Below are positions 62,647 to 64,000 of a DNA stretch of 64,000 bases, piece after piece. The position numbers and the translations under genes were made by a program. The stretch lies in the NCBI GenBank assembly GCA_036877525.1, contig JAZGTH010000062.1:7493501-7557500 (forward strand). The letters are read 5' to 3'. Below the pieces are notes generated by a model. It was given only the letters and a program-made list of their open reading frames with translations. It was not told where the DNA came from and ran no database searches. This DNA comes from Chromobotia macracanthus. Its lineage: Eukaryota; Chordata; Actinopteri; Cypriniformes; Botiidae. Numbering within the stretch: position 1 is the first letter of the stretch; each line of letters starts with the position of its first letter.

Positions 62647-63680
62647 ATGGAGATCTGCTTTAGTGCCTTGTTGTTTAGCATCACAAGTCTCGTCACATTA
62701 CAAGGTAAGTATTGTGAGCGTAGGTCTGAATTAATTATAACTAAACTGACAATCCAACTGTTCTGATACAATACATACACCGCATGTTACACAACGTATT
62801 CATTCTTATTAATTTATGTCTCAATATCTAACTGATGCATGCATAATAGGAGTAATCGGAGAGAGCGTCCGTCTTCCCTGTTTTTATTACGGGGTGAAAA
62901 ATCTGACCCCCGTGCTCGTCTCATCTGAATGGAGAAGAGACATGAAAGTGATGCACACCACATACTGGAAGCAGAAAAATGTGTCCTACAGATCCAGGAC
63001 CGCCGTGTCATCTTCAGCCCTAAATACTGGAGACTTCACCCTGGAGTTGCGTGACATACGTTTATCAGACGCACAGACATCCAGTTTTTATCTAAAGCTT
63101 AATGGTGAAGAGAAAAGTTCTCTGATATGCACCGTCTGCCTCACTGTTGCAGGTAAGAATAAAATGTCTGAAAACACTTGTTCATTATATATTGGAAAGA
63201 AACAGTTTGTAACAGTATCAGTATTAAATAGCCTACCCAAAATATTTTGTCCTGGGCCCTGTGAAATTAACTTCGTGAAATCAGCTTTGGTTATCAGTTT
63301 GGTTGATTATCAGTTTGACTTAAAAAGTATTTTACAGTAAAAAAAAAAAAAGCATATAAAAGCATTGATTACATTTTGACTTATTTGTTTTCGAGGTCAC
63401 TTTAGCCATCCTACATTACTGAGAGAGAATATAGTGAATGGAGGAAAAACACAATTGGTGTGTAACACTGGAGGTGGATTTCCTGCTCCAAACATCTACT
63501 GGCTGATCAACCACACACAGCGACCTCCAGAATCAACAGTTACCACATATGTGAATACAGTCCCACAGTCTGAGCTCTACAACATTACAAGTGTCCTATC
63601 CGTCAACATCTCACCAGACACTGCTGTATCCTGCGTCATAGAAAACCACCTGCTAAACGAAACCTTGACTGCAACAAACT
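62647..63680 (+). CDS. icoslg: B7-family ligand, ICOS ligand-like; 5' three exons, truncated by window end
   Basis: B7 ligands on antigen-presenting cells signal to T-cell receptors of the CD28 family. Exon 1 (62647-62704) encodes a hydrophobic signal peptide, MEICFSALLFSITSLVTLQ. Exon 2 (62850-63152) encodes an IgV-like domain opening GVIGESVRLPC. Exon 3 (63396-63680) encodes an IgC-like domain with Cys in LVCNTGGGFPAPNIYW and in VSCVIEN, as in ICOSLG (PRPNVYW, CCIEN). Each junction is GT/AG and phase 1, the rule for Ig-superfamily exons. Several N-glycosylation sequons are present. The transmembrane and cytoplasmic exons must lie beyond 64000. In the IgV domain the usual F-strand Cys (YxC) appears as Leu101, while two cysteines (113, 116) sit near the domain end. 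Another B7 member (CD276/VTCN1-like) or a fish-specific paralogue is possible. Confidence 0.78.
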
Positions 63681-63888
63681 GTAAGAGCCTTTTTCATTTA
63701 CAGCTGCGGAGGCAGGCTTTTTTGCATACACCAGATGATATATAAAACAAGTTGTGCCCTGGATAACTAAAACAATACAATATTAGGAACTTGTTCCAAA
63801 TCTGTAAAACAAATTTGTAAAACAAATTTGAATTTAACGCTTGTTAAAATGTAAAACAATTTGAATCTAGGTTGACTGGCTGGCTGGA

Positions 63889-63965
63889 TGGATATATAGA
63901 TAGATAGACAGAGAGATAAATGGATGGATTAATGGAAGGAAGAATGGATGGACAGATAGATCCAT
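63889..63965. repeat. GATA/GGAT-type microsatellite
   Basis: Interrupted tetranucleotide units (gata, gaca, ggat) run to near the end of the window, in what should be intron 3 of the B7-like gene. Confidence 0.85.
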
Positions 63966-64000
63966 ATAATAATTGAAATTGGAGGGGGGGGTAAAATGGT

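Overview
This is a window of a teleost nuclear genome, most likely a cyprinid-type fish. It has large introns with GT/AG splice sites, AT-rich intergenic DNA, many microsatellites, tRNA-derived SINEs and several families of short foldback DNA transposons. No bacterial, plasmid or CRISPR features were seen. Coordinates of multi-exon genes were worked out by hand from reading frame, splice sites and remembered vertebrate family sequences; no alignment was run.

Four protein genes are well supported. zranb2 (+, coding exons 19750-24064) is a ten-exon splicing-factor gene of 310 codons. ptger3 (+, 25935-27763) is a two-coding-exon prostaglandin E2 receptor EP3 gene of 404 codons. cth (-, 61634 down to 54736) is a twelve-exon cystathionine gamma-lyase gene of 404 codons whose last coding exon holds only four residues and the stop. 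An icoslg-like B7-family gene (+, from 62647) is cut by the window end after its second Ig domain. The block zranb2-ptger3-cth matches the human 1p31 neighbourhood (ZRANB2, PTGER3, CTH); the B7 gene next to cth does not, as human ICOSLG lies elsewhere.

Left of zranb2 (1-19700) I recognise no known gene. Three short open segments with proper splice sites and matching phases (2172-2249, 3217-3368, possibly 15793-15837) may be exons of an unidentified plus-strand gene. A coding-like island with an internal stop lies at 4551-4754.

The intergenic DNA (1-19700 and 28-54.7 kb) and the cth introns are dominated by repeats. The most striking is a foldback element of about 150-350 bp, here called family A, with termini CCCAGCTAACA/TGTTAGCTGGG and many internal AACGTT/AACATT motifs. 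It has at least 14 copies. Several copies sit exactly at the edge of duplicated flanking DNA, in direct or inverted orientation. Others are split by a LINE, inserted into another repeat, or lie 10 nt from a cth splice donor. Two further MITE-like families have TTAA at their ends. No novel multi-gene system was found; the best leads are the family A/duplication association, the possible unidentified gene and the unusual IgV domain of the B7 gene.
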